Shown here: one piece after another, positions 1-11,400 of the stretch | Layout: every line of letters starts with the position of its first letter | Numbering within the stretch: the stretch's first letter is position 1 | Assembly: GCA_017590115.1 (NCBI GenBank) | Contig: JAGGNK010006582.1 | Coordinates: 163,482-227,481 of the forward strand | Source of the DNA: Montifringilla adamsi | Lineage: Eukaryota; Chordata; Aves; Passeriformes; Passeridae | Reading direction: 5' to 3' | Length of the DNA: 64,000 nucleotides | Notes under the pieces: generated by a model | Databases searched by the model: none | What the model was told of the DNA's origin: nothing | The model's input: only the letters and a program-made list of their open reading frames with translations | Made by a program: the position numbers and the translations under genes

Positions 1-1370
1 CCGTACAAACCAGTCAGAGTTCCAGGCAGCAACTCCCTGCAGGGTCACGGCATAGGGCTCTGCACAGGGTCAGGCAGAAGTGACAGAGGTGGAAAAAATT
101 TGCCATAAAGCAGGAGGCAAGGCAAACCATTTTTTTTTGTCTGAAGCCATTGCTTCATCAAACAACTCACATTCCTCACCCTGGCAGTAATTCCCAGCTA
201 CCAGCCAGCCCCTCTAGACTTACAAATGGCACGTGGATAACACCGCAGCTGGTCATTTGGCCATAGCATGTTTGCAATTTATAGCTGACATCCCCAGAGC
301 CCTGCTAAGTCACTAAGCAGCCTTGTGGTCTGAGAAAAGGTTTAGGAGCCAGGAAAATCTGGGATGAATCATTTGCTCATGCACTGGTGACCTGAGAAAA
401 TCAGTTGACCTCCTTGTGCCTGGGCTGTGAGAGCAGCCACCAGGAGCCCTGCAGATGTCAGAGATTGTCTTGTCTGGCTCCAGCCAAGAGCAAGTCCCTG
501 GCCCTGGCAGAATCATGGAATGCACGGGGTGTGTCCCAGAGCCAGGATCCCACAGAGCTGCAGCCACTCGGGCTGTCTTGATGGGGTTGCCAGCCCCAAG
601 CTCTTTGAAAGCCGAGGGAAGACTTTCAGAGATTTCTGTGTGTTGCAGCTTGGGACTCACTTCCCTCCAGTGTCTGTCTGGATTTTGAATAGCTCATATA
701 ATATCTTATAAATGACAATTAAAATATAAAATGAAGAGGGGAGCAGATGGCTTCAGGCAACATTTAAAAATAACTGAGACTATTTCTAAATGCAGATCAC
801 CAGATCCAAAACAGCCCTGGGCAGACTTAGCTGAAGGTTATTTTCTGGCTTGGCTGAAAGGACATGTGTGGTCTCCATCAGTTCTCAGAAGATGCTGTTA
901 ACAGGACATTTTCTGGCAAAGGCAGGAGGGGACACCCCTCATGGGCAGTGCTGAGGACACAGACGTTCACTCCTCTCTTTTGAGGGCGGAGCAGTAACAA
1001 AGGCAGGTTGGATCAATGTCCTGTTTCACCCTGAGGAAGGTGCTGTGCTGGAGGCTGGATCAGGGAAGAGGAGCTATGCAGTGCCCTAAATTCCCAGCCA
1101 TCTTCTCCTTAGGATGTGGCTGCTCACACCATGGGCATTCTCTGCCACAGCAATATCACAGCCACATAACACTGTCCCAGCAGTGAGACAGCTTTGTTTC
1201 TTTCCCTGACACCTCAGCTGACATAACTTCTGCCTCCAAATGTTTGACCCAATGGGGAAAATTACAGAGACACCACGAGATAACTTGTCACTTGCCTGGA
1301 GAAACTGTGTCTGTGAACGTCTGGCTGAGGGAAGGCCATCGTGAAGGGAGCCCTTGCCACTAAAACAAGA

Positions 1371-1408
1371 CATCTGCAGGAAAAAAAGGCATCTGCAGGA
1401 AAAAAAGA
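1371..1408. repeat. Two-copy tandem duplication, 19-bp unit
   Basis: The unit catctgcagg plus an A-rich tail occurs at 1371-1389 and again immediately at 1390-1408. The copies are nearly identical. This looks like a local slippage duplication in non-coding DNA. Confidence 0.85.
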
Positions 1409-4253
1409 GGTGATCTGGCAGCACCATATCTGCCTAGATTTTGTGTGAGTGCAGAAGAACCACATTCAGCTCATGACACAACTTCACATTTGTGCTCCTT
1501 GCCTTGGAGGTGATGACCTCGAGCAGTGTGGGCATGGCTTTTCCTCCACAGGCCCAGTGGCCAAATGCCCCAGCCAGCATCCAAGGCCATGTGCTGAGAC
1601 ATGTGGGCTATTTTTACAATGCCTGTGCTGCAGAACAAGATTTACATCCCGAGATTTTATTAGACTGGATTTCCCTCTCCTGGAGAAATGGGAACCAGCA
1701 TGGCCCGTGAGGAACCAGGTTTGCTTGGCCAGGATGCAGCACTTGGGCTGAAAAGGAGTCAAATACATGTCTTCTGCCCATGGAGACTTCCAGGCCAGGT
1801 TAGCTCTCATTTCCACAGGTTAGCTCTGTCCCACAGGGGAGCAGATGGATAAAACTCTATGCCCTGCACTGCACAAGACATTTGAGTAGATGATCACAGT
1901 GGCCATTTCAAGCATTCTAATTAAGAGTTTGATTTTGCTATGTTAAAAACGAGCATGGTTATAATTTGCTTTTGCTTTTCTTTTTCCTCTCTTGAACACG
2001 CTTCCATCTCTGGCTTTGCGCTGAGCCCGGAAGCAGAAGTATCACATTACTATGAGAGAAGTGAGTTTTGTGGTATTTCCATCCCATCCAGAGCCAGGAA
2101 ACACAGGCAATTTTGCAAGACATCTTATAGTCAGTAAATTTCCAGCTTGGTTTATATTTCTGTATTTATTTGGATTTGTGCTAGCCATGTAAGAGAGCAC
2201 TCATCCCAAGTGAGGTGCTGTGGACAAACTTGCAAAAAAACCCCAGAGTTCATAGAATGAGGACCCCGAGCAATAGGGATTTCAGTGGACCAGTGAATCT
2301 TCTCTTCTGAAAAGGCACTCAAGGTTGACAAAGACATGGACAGCCAGCTTCTGGTAACACTAATTCTTCACAGTAACTCAAAAGCAAACTTTTAGTAAAA
2401 TCACCATCCCTGACAACATTTTCTTATACCCTTGAGACCTTCCCTTGAACTTTCTTCCTTCCTTTCTTTCCCTGCACTGTAACACATCACATTTACAACT
2501 CACACAGTCTGGGCCCAGGGGCACAATACGCTCCTAGTGTCTTCCCACATCCCAGCTGACAACCAGGAACCTGGACAGATGTTTACACCTGCATAGGAAG
2601 AGCCATGACAGCTCCAGGAACCAAAATCTCCTCTCCTGACTCCTCAATCAGTGGCAAAGCTCTGCCACAGGCAGCAGGATTTGGATTTCTCATGGGAGGG
2701 CAGCACTCACACCAGCTTTGCTTGTTTAGGGTCGCAGCCAACCTGTCCCTGTTGCTGTTCCAGTGTTCCCAAATACCCTCAGACTGGCTGTGTGTGTGCA
2801 AACCACACGCAGTCACACACAGCACAAACACCCTCAGGTCCTAGAACAGAAAGATGAAGGGCTGGGAGGGGTTTTTGGGAGTACCAGGAATTCTGCTGGC
2901 TTTATCAAATTGGGGTGGGAGCTTTTGTGCCAGACAAAGCCGCCGCTGCAGCTCCCCAGTGGGCTACAAATGGGCCAGAACCAACCTCAAAGCCAGCAAA
3001 AGTTGACTTGAAAAAAAAGAATACAAACCCTTAGCCAACTTCTATCATCCAGCACTGATTCATGACTGAAAATAGATTTCTCAAACCCTGTTTCTGGGTT
3101 GTCCTGTGCTCTGCTGGACACAACTATGGGTCTCTACAGCAGGGACTGATTTAACACAGGTCCTGGGTGTTTCATCCTGTAATGCTGGCAGGGCAGGGAA
3201 AAAGAAGCAAGGAAAAATGTCTTTATGTCTTTGGTAAGGCAGCAAGTGCTCCTAGGAGATGATTGTGAAATTCAGATTGACATATCCCAGTTGAAGGCCA
3301 TTACAGGAAATACTGAGGGTGTGCCCAAAATCCAGTTTTTGTGGCAGCTCAATGTTATTTGGAACAAAACCCATAAATGTTGCAGATTTTGGGGGCCAGA
3401 AGGGAGTAACTTACAAAGGGAATTTGGGCCTTTGGGCTGTAACTGGATCCCCCCACTGCTCTTGCCGTCTGGATGAAATCTGAATAGTGACAGAGCCCAC
3501 ACAGAGCAGTGGCTGGATTGACCCCACAGCCTTGCACACGGGTGTGCGTTGCCTTAGCAAAGGCCACATGGCTGCTCCATCAGGGAATGAAGACTGTGCA
3601 ATGATTTACCACAAGAAGGGCTGCTAGGAAAACCTGCTTACATTGAGTCAGATATTGGATGTTGATGATCTACAACATTTAAACAGAATTTTTAAGTCAT
3701 AAGAACACCATGCTCCTACACATTTTAGCTTATTGCTTTGGTTAATCAGTAAACCCCATGGTCCAGGCCATGCCCAGGTCTCACCTTACCTGAGTGGCAG
3801 CAGACAAAGGTAGAGACATGGAGAAAGAAACTTCCAGTATGAAAAGAAAGTTAACTCTTGGCTGTTTGCAGCAAGAGAAAAACATGGAAATAGCAAATTA
3901 AAAAGGCTGCTTGTCCTCTGCTTTGCAGCTTCCTGCTTTGGCCTGAAAAATTGCAGCATATAAATAGAGCGGGCAAGTGTGAGCTTGTGGTAGCAATACA
4001 CCACTGCACATTTCAAACCCCCACAGCCTGAGTTCCTTTTGAGGCGTTTTGAATGATTCTGGGAAAATTCAGGGTGTTCAGCACGGGCACCTGCAAGCAA
4101 GAGTCGTGCTCCTGCGGGCATCCCAGGGCAGCAGAGAGGTTATCAGCCTTACATCTCAGCTTTCTTCTCTCAAAAATAAACTTGGCAGCCTTCCCCAGAA
4201 GATAAGCACGTGCTTTCCAAAGAAAACATCCTCGCCTGCAGATGCTTTTGTCA

Positions 4254-4280
4254 CAGCAGCAGCAGCAGCAGCAGCAGCAG
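4254..4280. repeat. (CAG)9 trinucleotide microsatellite
   Basis: Nine uninterrupted CAG units lie in the flank downstream of ITPR2. The enclosing open frame would read poly-alanine, but nothing around it resembles a gene, so I treat it as a non-coding microsatellite. Confidence 0.95.
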
Positions 4281-5078
4281 TGGTGGGAAGGGAGGAGCAG
4301 AATTCACTTGCAGGTCAGAAGGGAGTGAGCCAGTGCCGAGGGAGAGGTTTGCTCCCTGAAACACCTCTTGAATTAAAATGTGCCTTGGGGGCAAACATTT
4401 TGAAAAAGAAAAGCCTTGGCATTAGGTTCTCAGTCCTGCATGTGAAACTGCTCCCCTTTAGAAGCTTAATGCTGGTTTGGGGGCTTTTAAAGTATGACTT
4501 AGGTTGAAAGCTCGTTGCATGAAACCCCATTTTCTCTTAGAATGTACTTTGTGCAAAATCATCTAACAAACCTGGTAGTAAACAAGCTCCTTTCTATTTA
4601 GCCTTAAAATCATACCAGAGAATAGAAAAGAAAGTTAATTCTACTCAAAATCTCAGTAAGCTGGTGGAACAAGTGCACAGGAGAAACAGTATGCTCCATT
4701 TAATAGGATTTTTCTTACTAATTAATTAGCAAGCTTTTTCTTGCTAAGAGGAGGCCTTACTCTTTTCCTCATAAATACTGACTATTTGTAAAAAAACCCC
4801 AAAACAGCTGGGAAAAAGGGAAAAAAGCACTTGTATGGTGTAGTTTATCAGTTTATCACAGGTTTGTAGGGAGGGGTCTTCCTTTTTTCACAAGACTACA
4901 GATTTCCTTAGCCCAAGTTGAGAGACGCAATTTGTCTTTCTCAATTCTTTCACCCAGAGGAGCCTTTGGTCCCTCTCTCAATGTGCTACCTGAAAGAGTT
5001 ACACTAAAAACATTAAAAAAAAAAAAAAAGGACAAAAATGTGCAAAATAATCTCACACAGAAAAGCCTGCATCATAGT

Positions 5079-5110
5079 ATTGTGGAATCACAAAGGTTAG
5101 AAAAGATCAG
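5079..5110 (-). mobile_element. CR1 3'-end remnant
   Basis: A short match to the reverse complement of the CR1 3' terminus (the tattgtggaatcacaaaggtt type), followed by the usual aaaagatc. Only about 30 bp is recognisable; the sequence after it diverges. It is on the minus strand, judged by eye from the known CR1 3' consensus. Confidence 0.5.
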
Positions 5111-5504
5111 TCAGCAGCAGAACTCCTGAGACTGTTTGCCTTGAGCCTGCTCATCCCCACCTGGTAACACTTGACCCATCACCATCCCTGCCTCTCCCCA
5201 CTTTCATCCAGGGCTCCCCTGGCCTCAACAAAGAACATTCCACCAAATCCTACACCAGCTGCCACCCAACCTCTGGAAAAAGTGGCATGTCTGGATCCAT
5301 CATCCTGGATGGAGCAACCTGTGCCTGAAATAAAACAAATTATTGCATTCCTTGCTGCATTCAGACTCCATCCAGTCAGGGCTGAAGAAATGGGTGCACA
5401 CCCACAGCCTGGTCCCCCACCCAGCCTGCTCTTCCCAAACCAGAACACACATTTCCCCCCAGCCTTGCACCAAGAATGAGACAGACATATATAAAATGAC
5501 ACAT

Positions 5505-5510
5505 TTTATT
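5505..5510 (-). terminator. ITPR2: Probable distal polyadenylation signal AATAAA
   Basis: A canonical hexamer on the minus strand, followed 10-45 nt later by U-rich and GU-rich sequence (TGTCTGTCTC) typical of a downstream element. It is the most convincing of three AATAAA candidates after the ITPR2 stop; the others are at 7335-7340 and 8280-8285. Cleavage would fall around 5480-5495. Confidence 0.5.
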
Positions 5511-5782
5511 AAAAGTTACGTTCAGCAGCAATGGGCACATTTACTTATATAAATTTTAATTGTCAAGGAGCTTATAATTATAAATCTCTCTAAGGCATTA
5601 AAAACTCTTAGATGTTTCAACTTCATTGAAATAATTTCATATAAATAGGTAAAGTAAATTATACTTGCCTAGGAAGAGGTTACCCCAGCTGCATTAAACA
5701 AAGATATACACATAAATATATGTATAAAACAATGATTTTTGTCACAAACTCATTCATAGGGATATTTCACAATCTTTAAGCC

Positions 5783-5845
5783 TTGGGGCCTGACCCTGCA
5801 ACCATTGTCCACACAAGGAGGTTCCTGTTTGCCTTACCATGTGTG
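5783..5845 (+). repeat. Possible ancient amniote repeat in the 3' UTR
   Basis: The phrase ggcctgaccctgcaacc followed by a cacaagg / catgtgagtg pattern resembles a very old CR1/L3-like interspersed repeat found throughout reptile and bird genomes. That element typically reads 'cctgatcctgcaa...catgtgagta'. The resemblance is by memory and the copy is diverged. Confidence 0.25.
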
Positions 5846-5933
5846 AGTGTATGGGTTGCTCACATGGATGAGAGCAGGGCAGGGCCTAAGTTTTGACAGA
5901 AACAGCAAAGATGTTGAAATTCTCAGTGAAATA

Positions 5934-5941
5934 TATTTACA
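5934..5941 (-). promoter_or_regulatory. Pumilio-type element TGTAAATA in the 3' UTR
   Basis: An exact match on the transcript strand to the TGTAnATA recognition element of PUM proteins, which promote mRNA decay or repression. A second copy lies at 6850-6857. Such 8-mers also occur by chance, so function is inferred only from location. Confidence 0.3.
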
Positions 5942-6849
5942 GTCTGTGTAAGTAGCATCACCTACGGTTTCTGATCATAGACGTCTCTCTGGGAAGCTAT
6001 GTACAGCAGAAAGGCACCGTGGCCAAGGCGAACCAGCATCTGTTCTCTGATTTTGATACTGTAACTCTCCCTTCTGAAGAGCAGGAGCTGGGCTTCTGAG
6101 CCTGAGGGGATATGGTTTGGGGTGTGAGTCAGAGGGAGCACCAGCAGCACCCACCTGCAGCCCTGAGCTTGGGGCACAAACCCATTCAGCCTCAAGTTCT
6201 TCCAGCTCCGGCAGCAGAAGCCTCCCCTGAAGTGCAGCTGCTTTTTCTGAGTGTAAACAAGAAAAGTGCCAACCCATTCCAGTATTAGCCAACGACAAAC
6301 CCCCCAATAAATAATCTTATAATTGAATTGTGCTTTATGTTTTAGAACCACACTTGTGAGAAAGAGGAAATTGCTGTTGCAACAGAAGCAGTGAGTAGAT
6401 CTGAATAGCTCTATGAACTAATTTGAATTAATACAGCTACAGGGTCTGAGTCTCTACCAAATGAGTGCTGACTTTATGTTTGTGGGTAACTCCTTTGGCC
6501 ATCACCTCTCACAACCAGGGTGCTCTCTGGACTAAGGCCAATGGAAAGAGATTTTCTTCCAGTAAAATACACAAACTTCTGATTTCTACACTATTTTTGA
6601 AGGACACAATTGAAGCCAATGGGAGATGTTTTAGGGGTAGAAGGTATAAATATATTGCTACAATATATTTCTTTTATCTCAGCCACATCACTGCCACAAA
6701 AAAATAAGAAAAAAAAGTAGCTTCAAGAACTGGTTTGAATTTGGGATAAAGAGAGTGAAATACCCCTTCCTTTCCTTTACTCTAGGCCTGTTGGTTTGAA
6801 TAGTGTCTTAACCAGGACAACAGCATTTCTCCAGGAAGAAACTGGAAAA

Positions 6850-6857
6850 TATTTACA
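6850..6857 (-). promoter_or_regulatory. Pumilio-type element TGTAAATA in the 3' UTR
   Basis: A second exact TGTAAATA on the ITPR2 transcript strand, within the inferred 3' UTR. The evidence and caveats are the same as for the copy at 5934-5941. Confidence 0.3.
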
Positions 6858-7422
6858 CCAATAATACTTTTTCCTTCGATCAAAATATCTTTTATAAAAA
6901 AATGAAAATTTTACAGGGACAAATCATTGCAAAAATATTTTGGTTTAAAAAGTGACTCCATGTAACAAGAGGTGCATTTTCAAATGTGAGACAATCTGGT
7001 AACCAAAACCCACTGAAAATGAAAGCAAACTGAGGACACAACTCCCATTTGTGTCCCTCAATTTTTTTCCTAAAAGACAAAAGAGTCCCCTAGGGCTCTG
7101 TGGAAACTCTGTAACTTTTCTTTCAAGCCATCCCAAGAAATACAGGATAGAGCAGAAACCTGCACTGGTGACTTAGCTGCTGCCTTTCGTAGAGCTGAGA
7201 GCTGGAAGGAGCTTCTCTGATGTTGCCCCCCTGTTCCCCACCAGGCTTCCCTGCAAACCCGTGGAAGTGGAAAGGGCAGGCAAAACCATCAACTCATGAT
7301 CCATAGCTCAGAGGAAAGCTGGCAGAATTTGGTGTTTATTTACTCAAGTCAACTCTTGCTGAAAATGAGTTTGTGGCAGGTAATGACACCATTACAGTTC
7401 TGTACAGAAAGATATTTCTAAG

Positions 7423-7456
7423 TTTTTTTTGGTTTTTTTTTTTGTTTTTTTTTTTT
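7423..7456. repeat. Poly-T tract (poly-A in the ITPR2 transcript)
   Basis: T8-GG-T11-G-T12 on the plus strand, so the 3' UTR carries an A-rich run on the transcript strand. Low-complexity homopolymer; it could cause internal oligo-dT priming and false transcript ends. Confidence 0.85.
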
Positions 7457-8340
7457 AATAAAATCCCATACACGCTTCAAACTATGGGTATAATTTTTTT
7501 TCCCCCTGAATCCTCCATTGGAACTTGAATTTAAAACACAGTTTAACTCTCAGTATGTGAAACCTCACGGCCACATTAACTGAGAACATCTGAAGCCAGG
7601 AGAAAAAAATCACTTCCACTTATGCTGTCAGTATTATGTGCATAACATTCCCACAGCTGTAGATCCATTGTGCTCCATGTTACAAATAAGAAATTGCATG
7701 GTGACAGCTAAAATTCAAAAGCGTTAATGTTTCTCTTTGCAACTTTTTCTATTTTTTTTTTTTTCCTTCCTTCAGTCTTTTGAGGTTTCTCCCCTTTCCC
7801 TCCTAGGAGAAGTTACTTGAAGCAACATCACCGCTTATAGACTGACATATTTTTGGTAATTAAAAAATAGTAAATGCCAAGCAAATATGACTGATGTTGC
7901 TATTTGGCAAGTGAGCCAGAGACGACCTAGTGATTCTGAGCCAGGCTGTCGTGCTTGCCTCAATAAACACCTTTCCTTCTTCTGCTCAGCTCGGTTTTCC
8001 CAGCACTCTGGGGAGAAAGGGGCTCCCAGGATGTGGCCAAGCGCTGTCCCAGCCTCTGTCCCAGCCAGTCCTGGAGCCAGAGCTGAGCACAGCCCAGCCA
8101 GGCCAGGCAGGGAATACAAACGAGCTGCCTTGTATCACTTACATTCTAGGTTGTGGTCCCTCTCAACCATGAAAAACAGCTACAAATTGTTCCCAGAGCT
8201 AAACCACTTAACATCTTGGCACTTGGTTGTTTTTAACTTTGTAACAATAGGCACTGTTCACTCCTCTCAATCTCAGTTTTTTATTCTATAATAAAGCGGG
8301 AATACTGATGAAAGGCTAGTCACGGCTTCTCCCCGTGGTA

Positions 8341-8427
8341 TCAGGGTGGTGGCATGTGATGATTCACATGGGGTGTGTTTGATCCAAGAAAGCCCAGCCT
8401 CTGCTTATTCTTCCTTTGTTCTGTCAT
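8341..8427 (-). CDS. ITPR2: ITPR2 terminal coding exon (C-terminal tail and stop)
   Basis: Encodes the last 28 residues, from [10 protein letters not shown] to HHMPPP, then TGA at 8343-8341. An AG acceptor lies at 8429-8428 and the phase is 0, continuing the coiled coil of the previous exon (LKEQ|MTEQ). The [13 protein letters not shown] tail distinguishes type 2 from type 1 (GLLGHPPHM-type tail) and type 3. The final residue here is Pro; as I recall, the human type 2 protein ends in His, which would be a minor species difference. The exon continues into the 3' UTR. Confidence 0.97.
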   Translation of the reverse strand: MTEQRKNKQRLGFLGSNTPHVNHHMPPP

Positions 8428-11400
8428 CTAAGGTGGAAAGGCAGAGAGAGACAAGTTGAGCTTTTTTTTTTCTTTTTACTATTATTTAGCAGTCACAGAG
8501 CAAGATACATATAAGCAAAACAACAGGGAGTGGAATTCTTTTCTTCAGCATAGAAAATTAAAAGTAAGGGATGTCTTTGAAGTGGGAGATCTGTTTCCTG
8601 CAAAGTATGGACATTTTATTCCCATTTATACATTATTCTTATCCCCCAGCAGGTCTTACAAAGTATTATTTGTTGTGTAGCTATTGTGTTGTGTAGCCCT
8701 GCAGAGGGTCAGCATTTGCTCTTGGTGCTGTAGAATCACAGAATGAAAAGATGGCCCCGGCCACACAGAGTTTAAATTTAAGGCAGGAGAGAACGGATTC
8801 AGCCAGAGTGGGATGAAAAAAATCCCATCAGGATGTTGTGGGTAAGCACAATGAGCAATGGTCTCAGCACATCCAGCCTAAACCTTTGTTGGGTTTTTCA
8901 CAGGGATAAGTTTTAAGGAGGGATTTGAAGGGGAATAATTAGATAACTCTGCTGATGCCACTGAAGGGCTTCCCATAAAGAAAACACACATGCTTTTCTG
9001 AAACTGTAATGAGCAAAGCAGAGGTGACCAGCACCTGCAGCAAAAAAGGAGCTGGCCTTTTCATCCTGCGGGGAGAGCAAACATACCAGGCAGGTAATGT
9101 GGGCAGGAGCAGGGCTTTAAGGGAGGCCAGCAGCTTGTGTTCCACACAAGAGAGCAGAGGGAGCTGCAGGAGGGGCACCAGCACAAGGGTGACACAAGCA
9201 AAGCAACAGGCTCTGCAAATTGTTTTCACAAGGGCACTGTTGATGTTCTCAGTGGGGGAAAAGCCCAAGGGCTAGACACAGAATGCTTTTTTTCCTGCAG
9301 GCTCCCATCAGTATGCAGCTATTCCTGACATTACACTGCTTTCACTGCTGGGTTATGCAGTCCCCCATCCCTTCTGCAGTTTCCCCTCTGTCCTTGCACA
9401 CTCACCAGGAGCATCTCATGACTAATTCCCCTCCAGAGTTTTCTCCTTACCTGATCTTTGCTGTTGCTAACAGAGTACAATTTGACTCCAAACCCTCATC
9501 AGTGTATCTACCCAGAAAGCTTGCTGGAGGGAAAGATAAAACCCTCCTGAGACAAAAGTCTCTTTTGTAACGCTGTCCTGACTGCGACTTGATGGAAAGC
9601 AGCACCTTCACCCACATGTGCTCACTTTGCTACCCACACAGGGCACTTACCTGTTCCTTGAGCTCAGCCAGCTGACTGGAAAGCTGTTTCACAAGGCTCA
9701 TGGTTGACTCCAGCCTCTCCTGCAGGTTCCTGATTTCATTTTGCTCACTGTCGCCTTCATTGCTAACCAGAGACATGGCTCTCATCCGAGGGAACCAGTC
9801 CAAATTCTTCTCCTACATGGGTATTAGAAAAATAAGGCATGTTAGAAAAGGCATTAGAAAAATAAGGGTTTATGCAGGGCTACTGCATACTAAGCTGAGA
9901 CTAGAGAATGAAAGCTCAGAAGGACTTCTGCTCAGTGGATGATACACAGCAAGTGAGCTTAAGCAGTAAATTCAGAAAGTATTTAAAACAGGCAGTTTTA
10001 TTCTTGGTTCTCATTGGCTACAGAGGAGGTAGGCTACCAACTGGAAAATCTGGGTCCCCCACAGCTGCACCTGTGCTGCAGTTGGAACAGTGTTGGCACA
10101 TTCACCTGTGGCTCTGGCAGGCAGAAATGCCCCCATTGGGAAGACTCCTCTGGTACACCAGGGAACCCTCAGTGCTCCCCATGCTTTGCTCTTAAGTGTA
10201 TGCAGGGACACATTTCCCCTCTGTCTCTTCAGCTTGGCTGGTCTCCATCTATTTTGGCTGTCCTTGCAGCAATGTCAGCAAGGCAACACCAGGAAAACAA
10301 GAGCCTTCCAGATCAGCCTCAAGCACTTCTACTGGAAGAGCTGAAGGACCTGGATCCAGCTGCCCACAATAGGAGATGTGGGGTCCTGGGAATGGCTTAG
10401 GCTTCAATGTGCTGTTCAGACTGTGCATCTTGGATAAATGCAAGCACAACCCCGGGGCCAAGGGCTAACCTGCACTGCATGGAACAGCACTGGGCTGAGC
10501 TGGGTGTTTCTTTATCCATGGACTCAGGCTATGAATTCAGCCATGACCAAACCACTGTAAACAGACAATATGAGTCAGGAAGGTGCTGCGTATCCACATG
10601 AGTGCGAATTGTGTCCATTGCTCAGGGGAAGAGATATTTGTGTGCAGAGCTTAACAGATGGAGGAGACAGAAGGGTGCAAGACCAGGAGGAGTGGCAGCC
10701 ACGTGGAAAGCAACCTGCTTTGCCCTGAGACCAAGGGAACAAAGCAGGTCCTGCAGTGGGCAGCATGCACACACCTCTGCCCTGTGCCTCGCAGGCAGTG
10801 GGAGGATGTGGCTGGGCCACATGCACTTGATAACTTGAGAAGACAAGCAGAATGAGTGTGTTTCTTCCAGTCCCCTGAACTGTGAATGGCCCCACACAAA
10901 TAGCACTGTGTCGGGAGGAACAGAAAGGAGCTCTTGCCAAAAGTCCACCTACAAGACATCTGGAAGGCAGGAGCTCTGCTACATATGCTCTCCAGGTATT
11001 TGGTAAAGTTTTAAGTTCATCAAACTGATCATAGTCTTAGACTTGGCCTCTATTTTTCCTATGAAAATAGAGAAGGCAGTGATGATTCTGCATCATTTAC
11101 AGCTGAGCAGCCCAGGGCAGCCATGCCTGAGCAGGGTCCAGGAAGGCTGGTCCGGCAGAGCTGTGAACCTGGGATACACCAAGGCTTTATCGTGCTTCCA
11201 GGAGGATTTCCTTTCACCTCTGTAATGCTCTGTCCTGACCACCAAACCCTCCCCTCCTACAGCAGCATGATTTAGAAACAGCTAGGCTAAGCCTGAGTGA
11301 GCATGGCAGCACTAACAGTACTCATGTTCGTCCACTCTTCATGTTAGCCCAGTCCCCTCTGTTACTCTGGATAAAACTAAATACAAAGCTGTATGAATTT

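Larger units (their letters stand above)
1..5490. other. Intergenic / downstream flank of ITPR2
   Basis: I see no convincing coding exon here. Open frames are short, lack recognisable domains and overlap on both strands as expected by chance. The stretch holds a perfect 19-bp tandem duplication (1371-1408), a pyrimidine-rich run near 2450-2475, a (CAG)9 tract (4254-4280) and a short CR1 remnant (5079-5110). In mammals the gene downstream of ITPR2 is SSPN, on the opposite strand. I could not find an SSPN exon, so the neighbour's identity is unknown from this sequence. Confidence 0.6.
5490..8340 (-). other. ITPR2: ITPR2 3' untranslated region (probable extent)
   Basis: The sequence following the ITPR2 stop codon, read on the minus strand. 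It has stops in all frames and is A/T-rich, with long minus-strand A runs around 7423-7456. AATAAA signals occur at 8280-8285, 7335-7340 and 5505-5510. The last has the best context: U/GU-rich sequence (TGTCTGTCTC, then TTGGTG) lies just after the expected cleavage point. The resulting UTR of about 2.85 kb suits the multi-kilobase 3' UTR known for mammalian ITPR2. Two Pumilio-type TGTAAATA sites lie at 5934-5941 and 6850-6857. The distal end is inferred, and earlier signals could give shorter forms. Confidence 0.6.

Noticed and set aside
4049..4507. Open frame containing a poly-alanine run
   Set aside because: The run is simply the (CAG)9 microsatellite read in the GCA frame; there is no conserved flank or splice context.
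1..5490. Exons of SSPN, the expected neighbour in mammals
   Set aside because: No frame resembles a tetraspanin-like SSPN exon; the gene is probably outside the window.
5962..6351. Minus-strand open frame of 129 codons
   Set aside because: It lies within the inferred ITPR2 3' UTR, has no domain, and overlaps another unrelated frame.
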